Assembly: GCA_022393335.1 (NCBI GenBank)
Contig: JAJEKB010021753.1
Coordinates: 53,266-117,265 of the forward strand
Source of the DNA: Macrotrachela quadricornifera
Lineage: Eukaryota; Rotifera; Eurotatoria; Philodinida; Philodinidae
Length of the DNA: 64,000 nucleotides
Direction: 5' to 3'
Position 1 is the first letter of the stretch. Each line of letters starts with the position of its first letter. The translations under genes and the position numbers were made by a program. This document shows, one piece after another, positions 47,135 to 60,584 of the stretch. The notes under the pieces are model-generated. The model did no database searches, had not been told where the DNA came from, and saw only the letters and a list, made by a program, of their open reading frames with translations.

Positions 47135-50100
47135 GTAGAAATGTTGCGAAAGTTCGACAAAAAGAAAAATCCAAATTGATATGCCTTTTCATCAATTTTT
47201 TTCTACTTTCGGAGGGGAGGAAAAACCAGCAATGTCAGCGAAACGATCAAGCTCATACGTCATCATTAAAGAGACTAGCCAGAGATAATTTCGGAGGAAT
47301 AATCTAACTCGTATCGAGTTGATTCATACTCCTTTCATGAATCATTGTTTGTTAACTTATTCAGAAAAAAAAACAACATTATTATATTCTCAAGAAAATT
47401 CTTTCTTTTCTTCCTACAATTAATAAAGATTTCATCACTTTTTTGATAATCTTATCAATACAATTTCTCTTTCTACCTGAGAAAAGACATTTTTCGGTAG
47501 TGGGTAAATATCAGGTTTGTTCGAGAACCATTTGACAGTATTATTAATTTATGACATAATCTCCCTCTGTTACAGCACATACATTGCTTGTTAACTGAGA
47601 TAAGAAACGTAAAAAACGAAGCTGTTAGCGTAATTCCTACGGGATTAAAATGTGAAACGCGATATAATTGTTTTCGCTATCAGCCACAGACTGTGACGCT
47701 ACTTTTGGCTGTCGGTCACGGTCTGTGGGGAAGGACCAAATTTCTACCCTTAAACACGGCAACACTCTCTTTCAGATCGTGTTTCACAAAAATCACCAAA
47801 AAACAATTAAATATATTAGTTTTTGATTCAATTTAACTAAATATCGATTATTTCACAGAAAATCTAAGTGTGCGATTAAGAATCCAATCGATTACATTCG
47901 ATTTTATTCGAAACCACCTAAAATCGATTTTTGCTTCAGAAGTCTCAATAATTGATCAATAACCTACTGCACAGTTTAAGTCACTTCATCAATATAACAG
48001 ATCATAAAACCAAATCAGTTTTATTCTAAGACATCTCGACGATACATCAATAGCCTGATTGAGTCCAATTATGTTTAATTAGAATCTCCAAATCAAGATT
48101 TTTGTCACGAACGCTCCATAAACTCCATAAATACAATTCGGCCTCAAACAGTTTCTCTTGAAACCAATTGAAGTCAACTAAATTTTTAATTAATTATTGA
48201 GTTATCCTGGGCAGCAATTGAGTTCATCATATTTTACTTATAATCGATTAAAATTGCACCATCTCTAATTCGCATAATTTATATAGGAGTTCCAACGTAA
48301 CTGTGTTTGCAGGAGTTAGCACAGTGATGACTCTTTAGTTTCTGACGATGTGAGGTCAAAATAAACTATGGAAAACTGGAGATTTCTTGTTTAAATCTTG
48401 AGAAAACCACTTATCTTCCATATGTATGATTCAAATCGATTATCTACAAATAATCAATTAAAAATGATTCCCCTTTAGTAATCAAGTAAAATCTATTACT
48501 TACTAATAATCGATTCAAATCATTTAGTAAGTAATAATAGCCGAAAATTAAATAATAGGCGACAATAAACTCAAAATAATGAACGGATACTAGTATATTA
48601 AAACAGATTAACCCATGTAAAAAAATGGAGAAAAAATATAAGATTTTAAAAAACTTTTAGTTTGATCAAGATAGAGTGAAAATATCCTAATCAGCGAAAA
48701 GCTAATAATTCTTAGAATTTCTAGAAACTGTTTTTGATAATTTTGTTCATGAAAAGAAGTTCAAAATCAATATTCAAGAGTATAGTGGAAATCTAATGAG
48801 ACAGTGTATCGTATTATAATGAATTGGACTTCGGTTTTCACGAAGATTCATCCATCTTTTAAGAAGAAACGCAAAATAATATTGCATTATCGAAAATCGA
48901 TCAGCAGTGATGGCATAAATCAGAACCAATTTTTGTCAAAATTGAAGTCGAATTTAATATGATTGGATGCGTTGTCTTATGAAGAATCTAAATATGGTCT
49001 CGAATATTGATATTGAAATGCTTTTCATTAATTCAAACTATCAGAAACAATTTCTTGGAACTCTAACAAAAAAAATATATTCTTAGAGTTTTTCACAATA
49101 GAATGCTATACAAAAAAGTTGGCGGACAATTTTTTTTAGCCACTTGTCTTGGTACTTTTGTAGCTTGTGATGATTAATATTGATGCTGAAAAAATGATGC
49201 CGAATCTGAATCATTTAGTGGAGAAGAAGGGTATACAAGGCTCCAGAAAATTGTGTACATGGTCACATACTAAAGGTATTCTGAATTTGTCGTAATCAAA
49301 TGGTATATAAATTGATTGTGAAATCATGTATATATGTTTTTGAAAATGAATGATTCTTTTTACATTACTCAATAATTTTAAGTAACAAGATGGCCTATAT
49401 AGTGAGTACTGATGTACTGTAGAAGTCTGTTTGACCGATCAGGCTGAAACTTGCAGGAATGATTACTAATTGTAGACCCTACAACTTATAACTATTGTGA
49501 TTCATCGAGATATAGAAGAAAGGAGCTGCTAGAAGAATGAATACAATGGGATTCTCGACAATATGTTCAACGTTTGCGGAAGTTAGAAAAACATTTTCAA
49601 TTCTATAATAAATAAAGGCTACTGTATTAATCAGAAAAGAGGTTCTTTAAAGAAAAGTGCAAAGCTCATTACTAGTAATGAAACTATTTAGTTCAATTGT
49701 CGAATGAGTGATCATTATATACTTTTTCAGGCATAAATTATCAATATCAATCAAACACGAAAATGAAACGTACAAGAGGAAATCCTTCACGTGTGATATT
49801 TTTAAGTGATGTGTTATCAAACCTTTTTGGTCTACAGGGATCAGCAAAAGATTTGACATAAAACCCATGAAATTATGATATTATTTTAAGATTTTTCATA
49901 TTTGCATATTATGTTAAAGGTGACTCATGGTGACACAAAATTTCGAAAAGTTTCGTTTCACGCCGTCTTTTCAGTGTGATATTGGTGAAATAACGCAAAT
50001 TTAAATCCCGTCTTAGCTAAAATTATATTCAATTTGTGTATTAAATCATTGCATGTTAATAAAAAACGAAATGATCTATAGCTTAGTATCTGAAATTCAT

Positions 50101-50331
50101 GTTTAGACTTGTATTGAGATGATTCAAAGTATTTGTACAGTATATTGAAAGTATATTTAAAATGGTTTAAAATACGTGAAAGTACTTAAAAAATAATTTC
50201 AAGTACAAGACTTTGCTGTTTCTTCTCCTTTCGTTCTATTTATTTATCTTTATCTCGGTCTTTATCTTTTCTAATGGGTATCGCTCGTAATGCACAGTAT
50301 GTAAGAATTATTCTTGATAATAAAAAAACAA
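47135..50331. other. Long AT-rich intergenic region
   Basis: 3.2 kb without a supported gene. It holds the stem-loop listed separately and a cluster of AATCGATT-like motifs (47830-48560). Confidence 0.5.
47651..47788. repeat. Nested stem-loop, MITE-like
   Basis: Outer arms TGTGAAACGCGATA and GATCGTGTTTCACA enclose an inner 14-bp stem CCACAGACTGTGAC/GTCACGGTCTGTGG with one G-T-type mismatch. It stands out as less AT-rich than the flanks. It may be a fragment of a small palindromic transposon. Confidence 0.55.
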
Positions 50332-51543
50332 ATGGTGATGCAAACGAAAAAACTATTTTGGCTAGCTTTGGTTGCTTGTATTACAGTGCTTGGAAAAACT
50401 TCTCCACTAACGAAACAAAATACTTGTACGCCTTCATCTGCTGGTAATAGTTCTGTTGACGATGTGCCTGCTATTAGCAAAGCTTTGTCGACATGTGGTG
50501 ATGGAGGAACTATCATTATCCCTGCCGGTGAAACATACATGATTCGAAGTCCTCTCGATTTTAGAAATTGCAACGCTTGTAACTTTCAAATTGAAGGAAC
50601 TCTTAAAGTATCAGATGATCTTGAATATTGGGAGGGTAGAACTGCCTTTTTTTTGCTGCAAAATATTGCCGGAGCAATGATTCATTCTTTAACTGGATCT
50701 GGAGTTATTGATGGTAGTGGACAGAAGTACTGGGATTATTTTGCCAGGAATAATACTTATAGAAGACCTTTGCTCCTATACATAGGAAATGCTTCTGATA
50801 TTACCTTTACCAAACTTAAATTGAAGAATGCACCATTTTGGTTTTCCTATGTAAATGATGGTTCGATTAATATCAAATTTTCAGATTTGGTTTTGACAGC
50901 CATCTCGACTTCACTAAATAGACCTGCAAATACTGACGGATTCGATACTGGTCTCTGCTCTTATGTTACAATACGTAACATTCATGTTACAAATGGAGAT
51001 GATTGCGTATCGTTCAAGAATGGTTCAAACTATATCACAGTGGATAACATTACTTGCGTTGGATCACATGGCCTATCAGTTGGAAGTCTTGGATCAGATG
51101 CTGGTCGCACTTACTTAGTTGAAAATATCTACATATCCAATGCGAAAATGATCAATTCTTCCACAGCAACTCGTATTAAATTCTATCCAGGAGGTCCATC
51201 TCATGGAACGGTAGTCGTACGCAATGTAACATACAAGAGTATTACAGTGGACAATTGTGATTATGCTCTCCAAGTAGACAATTGCTATGAATCAGAGAGT
51301 ACCATGTGTAAAAAGTACCCATCTGCTGCTAAGCTCTTCGATATAGATTTTATTGACGTAACTGGAAGAACTTCAAGCAAATACGATCCTGTTATTGCAA
51401 AGATTTCCTGTGCACCAAATGGTGCTTGCAATTTGTCCTTCAAGCAATGGAGCATTGTCGCTCCGAGTGGAAATGCTACTGTTCTCTGCAGTAATTATGA
51501 TCATCCTTCCGGAATCACATGCACTCCAGAAGTGTTCAGTTAA
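50332..51543 (+). CDS. Secreted polygalacturonase (GH28)
   Basis: Intronless, 403 residues from the ATG at 50332 (MVMQTKKLFWLALVACITVL, a signal peptide). The GH28 right-handed beta-helix signatures are present in order: NTDGFD (catalytic Asp), GDDCVS (Asp pair), GSHGLSVGSLG (catalytic His) and RIKFY (usual RIKTW). Many N-glycosylation sequons and Cys residues fit secretion. The enzyme would hydrolyse alpha-1,4-galacturonan of pectin, probably exo-acting by overall resemblance to fungal exopolygalacturonases. GH28 is rare in animals and usually acquired from fungi or bacteria, so horizontal origin is likely. AATAAA follows the stop closely (51556). Confidence 0.9.
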   Translation: MVMQTKKLFWLALVACITVLGKTSPLTKQNTCTPSSAGNSSVDDVPAISKALSTCGDGGTIIIPAGETYMIRSPLDFRNCNACNFQIEGTLKVSDDLEYWEGRTAFFLLQNIAGAMIHSLTGSGVIDGSGQKYWDYFARNNTYRRPLLLYIGNASDITFTKLKLKNAPFWFSYVNDGSINIKFSDLVLTAISTSLNRPANTDGFDTGLCSYVTIRNIHVTNGDDCVSFKNGSNYITVDNITCVGSHGLSVGSLGSDAGRTYLVENIYISNAKMINSSTATRIKFYPGGPSHGTVVVRNVTYKSITVDNCDYALQVDNCYESESTMCKKYPSAAKLFDIDFIDVTGRTSSKYDPVIAKISCAPNGACNLSFKQWSIVAPSGNATVLCSNYDHPSGITCTPEVFS

Positions 51544-53400
51544 ATTTATTTTTTTAATAAATTTTTGTTCGGCTTTAGTGGTATCAGATTTGAAATTTTA
51601 CTAGGTCTGCAAACGTTGATCAAAATCTAGAGATGTAAAGAACTATGATTTAATGTGCACTTTAGAGTTAATTCATATTTAACCTGTAATACGTTGGTAA
51701 ATGAAAAATTACTTAGGACATACTAACAGTAGCGAGAGTGAAATTTTAATACTATATAATAAAGTGAAAGAAATATACTAATATTCATTTGATGAATACT
51801 TTTTGAATAACTTTTTCAAGAAATAATAGAGAGAACTATGCTTTTCACATCTAGAAAGAAGAGATGAAGATGTGTTGAACCGTGTATTATAAGTTTTTCT
51901 AAAATATACGTATGTATCAAAGCAGGCATCAATTCACTTTGAAATGTTAATATAGACATCCGTATCATTGACGCCTGCCCACGCTATAGTAGTTTACATT
52001 ATACCTAATTTAAACATTTTATAAATGATTCAGTCAATAATTGATGATTTCATCGTTAAGTAAGCATGAAAAATGTATGTCGTACATAGAAGAAAAACGT
52101 TCTTGTAGAATATTTATTGTTATTTGAATTAGTCATACAGCGCATAAGTTTGAAAGTGTAGAGAACGACCATTATTTGATCACCATCAATGAGATTTATT
52201 TCAATCTGGCTGTATTTTTTTTTCTATTCTTGTTACACCTACACTCACCTTCTTAAAAAGGAAGCAGTCAATCGTTTTTTCTTACCTTTTTTCAATAAAG
52301 AAAAAATAAGGTATGATTCATCAATGAAAAAAAGCATGATTGAAAATAGTTGATGATTATATATTCTATCTGCCGACTTAACATACCTATATCGTTACCT
52401 GTACTGATTGCTAGTAAAAAGAATACTGCAGTCGATATGACTAATGAAACGTATTGATTTCATTGCGACAAAGCATTAAATTCTTCTTGTCTCATGTTGC
52501 TCACTTCAATCAAAATGATTTTTGTATTTTTATCATATATATGATTAAGATCAATTTCATTGAACTCAAGGTAATGTGTTTTATTTATAAAAGAAAGTAG
52601 ATAGAACAGTAGCTGATGCGAAACACAAGCATTTATATCTATACCCACACCCATTTTGTGAAATCGAAAATGCCTAAAAACTTATAGAAGATAGCTACAT
52701 CTTACATAAATCTATATTATTATTGAGAAATATATTCTTTTCAATGCAAATTAAGTTCATCTTTAAAACTCATGATGCATTCGTTAAGAAAAGTATTCTC
52801 ACCCTCTAGATAACGGTATGAAAAATTCGAGTTACTTTTTTTTTTATCATTCTGTTTTACGGTTATTGAGAAAAAAATCTTCACAAGCATGTAAATTTGA
52901 ATTGCATATTATACTATAATATTAATATTGCAATGCAAATCTCGATAAAAAGGATCATAGATCGAATAAAAGTACACCTGTAAACCACGATAAATCCTTC
53001 AATATTGTCGTATTACAATCGTTATTCTTGATATTTTATAAGGAGAAATATGATTTGCTACTAACTTTAACGTATCAATTCTCAGATTTTCTACTGAGAT
53101 GGCTATATATGACATCTATTTGATTCAGCGTCTATCTCTAATTGATAGTATTTCTTGCCAACTTCTATAGAGATATGGTCACATAAGGTGAATCATCGAG
53201 TATATATAGTCATTTTCTAATGCACACAAATATTGTTACTTCTTATCTTCGGATACTACTTCACCAACATACATCTCAATGCATAGTTAGTATTTATCAT
53301 TCAGAGTTGTCATTTTTCAATCTTATAAATAAAATATTTCAATTGTTTATTTTATAGATTATTGAATCAAAATATTTATTTCCTAGTGACGAGTGAAATA
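51544..53400. other. AT-rich intergenic region
   Basis: No supported ORF. The last part, with a TTTTATAG acceptor-like site near 53357, may hold 5' UTR or an upstream exon boundary of the next gene. Confidence 0.45.
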
Positions 53401-56400
53401 ATGAACGAGTTTTATCGTAGTGCATCAATATTGAACTTGTACAAAACTCAAGATGGATATCCAATTGAACGAAAAGTAATCAATACATCAGGTCGTATTG
53501 GTTCACTTTATGATGCTTCAACAGATAATTTAATTGATCGACATACAGCTCAAATATTTGAAAGTAAATTACCACGTGAACGTTCAATATGTCGAGTGTT
53601 TTCAGGTGATTCATCAAGAGATATCACTAGTTTTCTCAAAGATGTTGATTGTGACGATGCAATTCGGCAAAGTATTTGTCTTAAAATGGTTACATTACGA
53701 GGCATTACTCGTCTTATTGAATATAATAAACCTATTAATGAAAATACTCGTTTTTTATATTATTGTTATAGAACTAGAAAAGAATGGTTAGAAGTAACTG
53801 CTCATAAAACAGATAGAATCGTCGCACCACCATTAAATCCAACTGAAGCAACTCATATGATAACAAAAATTCTATGGGGTTTTGAAATTTTATGTATTAT
53901 ACAAATTCCACAGAGTGATTTTGTCAATCTAGTTGATCAATTACTTGAGAATATTTGTGATCAACTTAAAAATAATCGATTACCAATTACAATTAGAAGT
54001 GATAATCAATCTCTTATCAGTCAATTAAAAAATATTACTATTTTTGGAACCGAAACATGTATCGATCAATCAAATATATCATTATTAACTGTTCTTAGTA
54101 AAATAAAAAATTGGCAGAAAGATTTGAATATTCATCAACCTCTTCTATATACAATGCAACCATTACGATGGCTTTATAACGGATCGCAATTTCATGTACC
54201 ATGTAGTTTTCCTAAACCAGATAATCCACAGGTTGCACGAATTGAAACTATAATCAATCGAATAAATCATCAACTAAAAGATTTGAAAGAAATCTTTGAA
54301 AATTTTCCAACGAATCTTACCAGCAGAATATTAGATCAACGTTGTAAAACTTATCAACAAAAATATCGATCTCTACTGGATTCATACGATAAATTTCAGG
54401 AACGTCTTAGAGTAGCACTTGTACATATTCGTCGACATCGTTTCGAATCAGAAGGATTAGATGATATTATCGGAGATCAATGTTATGAAGGTTTACGTAT
54501 GTCTGAAATAGAGAAATTTTTCAAGCAGGTTAAACAACTATCAAACAAATTTATATTAATCGAAAAATTAAAAAATGATCAAATTGAATATATCAATGCG
54601 CTTGATTTCACTCCTAATGAAGAGATATCAACACCAATTAATGATATTGATTCTATACTTAAACGTACTTATTTTCATGAAAATAATTCTGTAATTCTTT
54701 GGTATTCAAGTGATCGTTTAAAACGTGAAGAAGAAAATAGATACCAACTAATATATGAAGAATTAACTTGGGAACAGCAACATGTAAAACAGCAAATAAA
54801 AATAGTCTATGTTGATTTCACTAATATTGCAGAAAAATTGGAAGATTTTATTTTTGTAAGATTACCATTGGTAGACATACCTATAATGGTGCATAATCCT
54901 GATGAAAGTAAGAGATCAAATTCAAGAAAAAAGCTTTATCTTTTTTTTAATATAAGCCCACCCTGCCTTCACTAGAAAATTCTATTTCTTCTTTATTTTA
55001 TTATAAAATTTCGCAAGAATTACAAATATTGAAAAAATAAAGTGTAATAAAAGAAAACTAAAAAACTTTGAAATAACTAATAAATATACCCATCATTAAT
55101 TTTTTCGAAAATGATTTAAAATTAAATTAGATTTTATGATAATGGTGAAAAAAATGACTTCGTAATTTTAAAGAATGTTTCATTATGCAAAACAAACTAG
55201 TTTTTTTATTTAGATACAGTACGTCTTTCATCGACTACTGAGACACATGGATTCTCTTCAAAGCAACGAGATATACCATCATCTTCTTCATTTCGACCAT
55301 CACAAACACAATCCGAATTGCAAACTATACCTTCAACAAAATCAAAATTAATCGAAATAAATGTATTACTTATGGGAGAAAAAGGTGTTGGAAAATCAAC
55401 ATTTATTAATGCATTTGTTAATTATCTAAAATTCGAAAATCTTCAACAAGCTGAACAAGGTGAACCAATTTTATTAATACCAGTTTCATTTCTAATTACT
55501 GTCGAAGATCGACTAGATGAACTAGCTGTCAAATTCAATAATATTAATTCGAATGAAAATCATGAACATTTTGATCAATCAATAACACAACAATGTAGAT
55601 CATATATATTCGACTTAAACAATGAATTACGCATACGTTTCATTGATACACCTGATATCACTGATATGCGAAGAATAAATCAAGATATAACAGCTATTGA
55701 TTCAATATTAAATTATATAAATAATTTATCACATTTAAATGCAATTTGTTTATTTTTCAAATCAAATACTTCTGAATTAAATAGTTTTTTTCATTATTAT
55801 ATCAAACCATTATTAAATTATTTAAAACCAAATGATTTTAATAATATTATTTTCTGTTATACACATACTCAATCAATTTCTCATACTTTAAATGATACTG
55901 ATTTATTAATTCGAAAAATTCTTAATAATGAACAATTTAATAATATTTCAATAAAAAAAGAAAATACATTTTGTATTAATAATGATTCATTTCGATATTT
56001 AATTAAAAGAAAATGTGGTTTTCAATTTGATGAATATCAAAAACAAGAATTTGTTAATAATTGGAATACATCAATAACTGAATCAATTCGTTTCCTAACT
56101 TATATTCAAAAATGTCAAGCATACAATCTAGAAAATTGTATATCTCCTCATAAAGCTCGTATTGATATATTAATGCTTGCTCGACCATTAATGGAAACAT
56201 TAAGATTAATAATTTATAATTGGAAATTAAGTGAAACGAAATTATTTATTAATCATATTATATTAAATTCAAATCCAATTGATATTGATGTATGTACTAA
56301 TTGTGCACAAATAAATATTGTTGAATTAGGTCCATTTCGATTAACTCAATATCAACCGACTATTTTAAATAATAATGATAATCAACATTGTTGTTCTCTT

Positions 56401-56913
56401 ATAAATAATAAAAATCATTATTTAATTGAATCAAATATAACATATGAATTTGTTCCATTACCAGCAGGTCTTAAAAATGAACGATGGCAAAGTTCTTTTT
56501 ATAATTTTTTATTTAAATGTGATCAGCTTATTTATTTTTTACGTCAACAAAAATTCTTAAATAAAGATGATCCATTTCAACCGATACTTGATCAATATCT
56601 TAAAGAAGAACAAGACAATTTTCAAAATTATAAATCAGATTCAAGTATGAATAAACAAATATGTGAAATATTTGAATTAATAAAACAAATACGTCAAGAA
56701 AATAGTCAAAAATTATTAGAATCAAATGAAAATTTTTTCCTTTGTGATGTCTATCAAATAATCAATGGTTTAATAACTATACCAACAGTAAGAAAACAAA
56801 TTGATAGTATTAAAACAAGTCGCCAATTAAAAATGGCAAAACAAGAACGAATCATACCAAAAGACTTAATCAAAAATACAAACTTTGCTTTATTTACTAA
56901 TTCTCATAAATAA
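53401..56913 (+). CDS. Stonustoxin-like MACPF/thioredoxin-like/GTPase fusion
   Basis: Exons 53401-54907 and 55214-56913 join in phase 1 across a GTAAGA...ATTTAG intron, giving about 1068 residues. Residues about 20-200 match the N-terminal MACPF-like module of stonustoxin-family proteins (GRIGSLYDASTDNLI is the clearest block). A helical middle follows, then a thioredoxin-like module near residues 430-500 (NSVILWYSSDR, KIVYVDFTNIAEKL). After the intron comes a P-loop GTPase, with Walker A GEKGVGKST near residue 557, a DTPDITD G3-like motif and a weak G4 (CYTHTQS). Members of this family are not necessarily toxic; pore formation is not implied. The two-exon structure and absence of a signal peptide suggest a cytosolic protein, perhaps in defence. 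The first ATG after the upstream acceptor-like site was chosen as start. Confidence 0.78.
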
Positions 56914-57391
56914 TTCTCTTTTCGTTTACCATAATAAACTATTTAAATTTGATTAAACAAAAATTCTTCATGTAATTTTATCTGGATTGAAATACGATGA
57001 CACTCAAATTTTTTATTTAGTTTTATTATACGTGGGTCGTGTTGAAAGTTTCAGGATTCTTGATTAATTTAAGACATATGAACGACTTTGATAGTTGTAG
57101 TAGTAGATCCAAGTCTTAGAAGAAGATCCACAAAATTTTGGCTTTTGAATATTTTTCCTTTCGATTTTTTGTAGATTAACTGATACACTACTAACGCATT
57201 TTTTTGACATTGCTATGGATCTCATATGAGACCAAATCTAGGTTATGATTTGATTTGATTACAAAAAAGAAACTGCCATAGCAAGAATAACTTGAATCTT
57301 TACACAAAACATTTCGTGATTTTTGTATTTCACATAGCATAGTTTACAATTGGTGTGCTAAATTTAATCGTGGCAGAGATCAGTTCGAAGC
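56914..57391. other. Intergenic spacer
   Basis: AT-rich, no gene. ACGTGGGTCGTGTTGAAAGT near 57029 looks like a transposon end, but no partner was found. Confidence 0.4.
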
Positions 57392-58894
57392 AGAGACTGT
57401 CACAGGGCAGGGCTGCCCTGTGCGATTTTATAGGACAGGGCAGAAGTTTTTGCCCTGATGCTCTGATTACTGTTTTCTGCAGTAAGCACTATTTTCGAGG
57501 TTTTTGACCTAATAACAGTGATATCATGATAATTTGTAATAGATGTGGTTATCAGTTGGTCAAGATAAATGGCCCTAGCCGAACTTCTTTTAGCAAGTGC
57601 ATGACATTTCTGGATTTCTTAAGATTGAATGTCATGCGCTCTGGACACATCATGAGTAAAGACTGGAGACCACTAAAAAAAACTGAAGTGTTTGTACTTC
57701 TTGTTTCATCGCTTATTGTTCTTATTCATGAAGTTGAGTTCTTGTTCAAGCGCTTGTGTTTCTTAATCGACCAAGCACTTAGAGTGCAACAAAAGCCATG
57801 ACCACGGCGTTTAATAGTCCTTCTCGCACAAGGTAATCTATTCAGACATGAAAAAACAAAGTTACTACATTGTAGAGCTTTTCGAGGCGCCTCGAACGGT
57901 ATATAGTGATTGCTTTTTTGATCAAGTTTTGAATGAACTAGAGTCAATTTACTGATAGACGACTACACATCCATTCTGACATCTATACCCAAGTATGATA
58001 AGTTAATAAACATAATCTAGTTGATATCATTGCGAACTAGCTTCTGCTCTTTCTTTTTTTCGTCAATTTAACGTTCACAATGATCGATTATCAGTAAAAA
58101 CTGATAGTTTGAAAAAATAAATACTATAAGAAAGACAGTGGAGAGATAATCTATATCAGTAGTCCAACTTTAATATTGTAAACACCAAGGATCTTCATTT
58201 AATCTCGGGTAGAAAAGTCGTGGTTATTTTATTCGAAATGATTGTTTCTAAGCTATTCCTTGCTCTGGTCGCCATAAGTTCAGCGCATGACTGTCTTGAT
58301 CTAGACGCATGACCCACGCAAACGTTCAAGTGCTTGTCTGTAGGTCGAGAGGCATTCAGTATGGACACATGTTGAACTCAAGTCTTAGCAAGCGCTTGAA
58401 TAAAATAGTTCGATTAGGACTTTTTTTAATGGATGTGATTGTGTCATTTTTTATGATTTTATTGAATGCAATTTAGTCTACATTTATATAGAAAAGGATG
58501 GATAAAAACAAGAAGGGAATACGTCGAATAATGCGCGTTCATATAACAACAATTTACTATGTTTATTTACTATTTCAATATTTTTTTTCTAATACTTGCA
58601 TTTTCCTCCTGTGATGATTTGGATTGTTTTTTAATGCTTAAATATACTAGACTTTTTCTATGATGATCCCAGTTTATGTATAACATTTTTTTCGAATTAA
58701 TATAAATAACATATACGTGTTTAACCTGAAAATGGCTATATACTTTTAACATATCAGCAATTCTATTAATTAACGAAATCAAATGAAACGCCCTGCCCTG
58801 CTCTACCCTGAGGGCAGGACAGGGCGAAAAATTTTGCCCTGAAAAAATTTCAGGGCAGGGCAGGGCAAAAAAAAGTGCCATATGGCGGTCTCTG
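57392..58894. mobile_element. Non-autonomous hAT-type element with CCCTGCCCTG arrays
   Basis: Ends CAGAGACTGTCA (57392) and, inverted, CAGAGACCGCCA (58894) form short terminal repeats. Just inside both ends are clusters of GGGCAGGGC/GCCCTGCCCTG motifs (57405-57465 and 58790-58870), as expected for hAT subterminal binding sites. No transposase is recognisable inside; a 91-codon frame at 57526 lacks any domain. No target-site duplication was found. Confidence 0.55.
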
Positions 58895-60584
58895 TCTCGT
58901 TTGTTTTTATGAATTTAAATGAATTAACAAAATAAGAACTTAATGTATCCGTCATCACACCATTTAAATAATGGTCAATAATTTTTACAGTTAGAATAAT
59001 CTTCTAATTCATTGTCATTTTATATTAACATATCTTAGTTAAAAAATATACGAATTTTTTAAATATTTAAAAAGTCGATTTTTTTCATGTAAGAAAAATA
59101 TGAAAAATCAATACATGCATAATTTTAATCGATGAAAATCTAGAAAGTTGTTTTTTTAAGATTAAATTGGAGATTATCATTGAGTTATTTAAGCAACTAT
59201 CAAGTATCATCAATTGTTTTATTAGAATCAAATCAAACCGATTATTTCGATCCATAATCAATTTTTTATGATTTCTTATTAATTGGTTATAATTAATTTT
59301 ATGAGTAATCTATTTTAATCAGTAATTGATAATTTTTTCCTGTTTAAAATCAACTAATGTTAATCATAATTTATTAGATTCTTTATTTTGTAAAGATGTA
59401 GAGTTTCTTTATCGTTGTCTACATAAGTAGGAAAATTCAAACATATTATAGAAGCAATAGAATATAAATGCAGAGAAATAAATAATAAATTATTTAAGAG
59501 GATTGAGAAGTTTGATGATGAACAAGAAAAACTGGTGATTATTACACAAGAATAAGATAATTTTAAACTAATTAATATTTTTCATATAGTATATTAAAAA
59601 ACTAGTACAAAAATTCAATTATTTTTCTATAAAAAAAATGTACGTGCCTTTATAACTAAAAATCAAGTCTATTTATTAATAAACCTTATTAGTCGACATT
59701 TGTTTCTATACTCCTCACAGTCAAGCAAAAAACAGCAGTACAATGTAGTAAGAACATTTATCTAAATTTAGAAAAAGAAAGTAGAACAACTTTTCATCTC
59801 TATGTTTAAATAAAAATTTAATTCCATCATATAGAAAAAAAAAAATATTGATGATCAAAAATCGTTTTCCTTTCATAAAATCATCATTAATTATAATAAA
59901 ATGAATAAATCATCAGAAAAGAATAGAGGAGAACATGAATATAACCCTAATCTATTTTTTCATATTCTAATACAAATCTAACAAGAAAAATGCCTTATGA
60001 ATAATTGAGAGAGTAATCAGAACTTATAAATATACGAAACGAGAAAGTTCATAAGAATCCTATAAATGCCATTAGTTTCCATTGCAATTTAAATGTTTAG
60101 CACTTTTCGATGTCAGGCAACAGTAAGCAACGTTTTTTTTGTGCACAATTATTTATCTTTTAAGATCATGTCGACAAAATAATAAGTTTGATATCTAGCT
60201 TTACATTCTTTCAAAGGTTTAAAAAAACATTTTACATTAAATCGATAATTAATTGTCTTTACATGCTGAAACGATATTGTTCCAGTTACTATCAACGAAT
60301 TTTGAAAATTATTTTCATTAAATATATTTGTATTGTAATACTAGAATGCATATGAAGTAGAGCAAAATCGCTTGCCATAATTATTCACTTCCTACACATA
60401 TTACTTCCTAGTGACTAAAATTACCATCATTAGTATAAGAAAGAAAATATCGGAATAATAACATCTATTTCTAATGAAAACTTATTGAGATTTTCTCACT
60501 TCTTAATTTAATCTTGATAATGATTAGTAGACTCTTTATACAAGAATATTCATTCTCAAAGTGAAAGAAAAAGAAAGAAAACCA
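58895..60584. other. AT-rich intergenic region
   Basis: No gene. 59085-59400 has AATCAATT/AATCGAT-like motifs similar to the cluster at 47830-48560. Otherwise simple AT-rich DNA. Confidence 0.45.

Noticed and set aside
57020..57250. Mariner element suggested by ACGTGGGTCGTGTTGAAAGT
   Set aside because: No inverted partner end and no transposase motif on either strand nearby.
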